In this document: positions 29,711-29,889 of the stretch, in pieces | Numbering within the stretch: the stretch's first letter is position 1 | Layout of the letters: every line of letters begins with the position of its first letter | IMG/VR virus record: IMGVR_UViG_3300018080_000454 | Location: 1 to 29,889 of that record | Reading direction: 5' to 3' (one strand) | DNA: 29,889 nt | Origin: a virus | Made by a program: the position numbers and the translations under genes | The notes under the pieces: generated by a model | Told to the model about the DNA's origin: nothing | The model's input: only the letters and a program-made list of their open reading frames with translations | Database searches by the model: none

Positions 29711-29889
29711 ATGTCTATTGATACCGCAGCACACACATGGGGAGAAAATGGAGATAATCAGTGTAATATACCTGTACCAAATTCTGGCTACGTGAATGTA
29801 GCTGCTGGCGGTCAATCTACTACATATTTGAGGGACAATAATACAATATCCGTATCTGGCAGTAATGGTGTCGGTCAATGTGATGTTCC
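29711..29889 (+). CDS. partial CDS, structural-like protein, cut by window end
   Basis: ATG 29711 has AAGGAG about 11 bp upstream and an open frame to the window edge (59 codons; MSIDTAAHTWGENGDNQC...). The visible part is Gly-, Asn- and Ser-rich with short strands (GYVNVAAGG, TTYLRDNNTISVSGSNG). This suggests a virion surface or decoration protein. The C-terminus is missing and the function is not assignable. Confidence 0.65.
   Translation, partial: MSIDTAAHTWGENGDNQCNIPVPNSGYVNVAAGGQSTTYLRDNNTISVSGSNGVGQCDV

Overview
The window is a piece of an AT-rich tailed double-stranded DNA phage (Caudoviricetes) genome, or of a prophage or metagenome-assembled relative. The evidence is an ordered head-morphogenesis module: a small-terminase candidate, an intein-containing large terminase, portal, fused capsid protease and scaffold, decoration protein and major capsid protein. 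Genes are tightly packed, often start on overlapping TAATG, TGATG or ATGxxTAA stops, and use strong Shine-Dalgarno sites. The host is unknown. Two long secreted proteins in the left part, a collagen-like one and a beta-propeller-like one with a dockerin-like tail, recall Planctomycetota or Myxococcota surface proteins. That is only a hint.

Layout. 1-2480: a run of small plus-strand genes of unknown function, one with an internal 42-bp tandem repeat. 2490-7872: plus-strand genes for secreted or membrane proteins (a small exported protein, the collagen-like protein, a 19-residue membrane peptide and the propeller protein), interspersed with two small unknown genes, an odd tRNA-like gene and an ATP-grasp ligase-like gene. 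A strong terminator at 7899-7937 closes this run. A DUF4406-like gene (7950-8402) follows and meets the minus-strand operon tail to tail, 1 bp apart. 8404-13411, minus strand: in transcription order a DNA methyltransferase, two unknown genes, a ClpP-like protease with intact triad, a MazG-like pyrophosphohydrolase, a degenerate Nudix protein, an unknown gene, an HNH protein, a YiiX-like cysteine hydrolase and a small protein paralogous to a plus-strand gene at 1553. This looks like a host-takeover and nucleotide-metabolism cassette. 13448-13590 is a divergent promoter region.

13591-29889, plus strand: a small acidic protein, a sigma-like protein, a TerS candidate, a glycosyltransferase, a SEC-C mini-protein, GDP-mannose 4,6-dehydratase, an ERCC4-type nuclease, TerL with intein, portal, an FkbM-type methyltransferase, an unknown protein, protease-scaffold, decoration protein and major capsid protein, then a terminator. 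After it come a three-part HTH-HNH-Mom-like protein and the first genes of the next module.

The two most interesting signals are these. (1) A recurrent intergenic element close to GTGTATAAT, with no visible -35 box, lies in front of eight transcription units on both strands. The phage also encodes a protein resembling sigma-70 region 2, which suggests a phage-specific -10-only promoter system comparable in logic to T4 late transcription. (2) The 482-residue protein at 27771 combines DNA-binding repeats, an HNH nuclease and a Mom-like (GNAT-fold DNA-modification) domain in one chain, in a position typical of a mobile gene.
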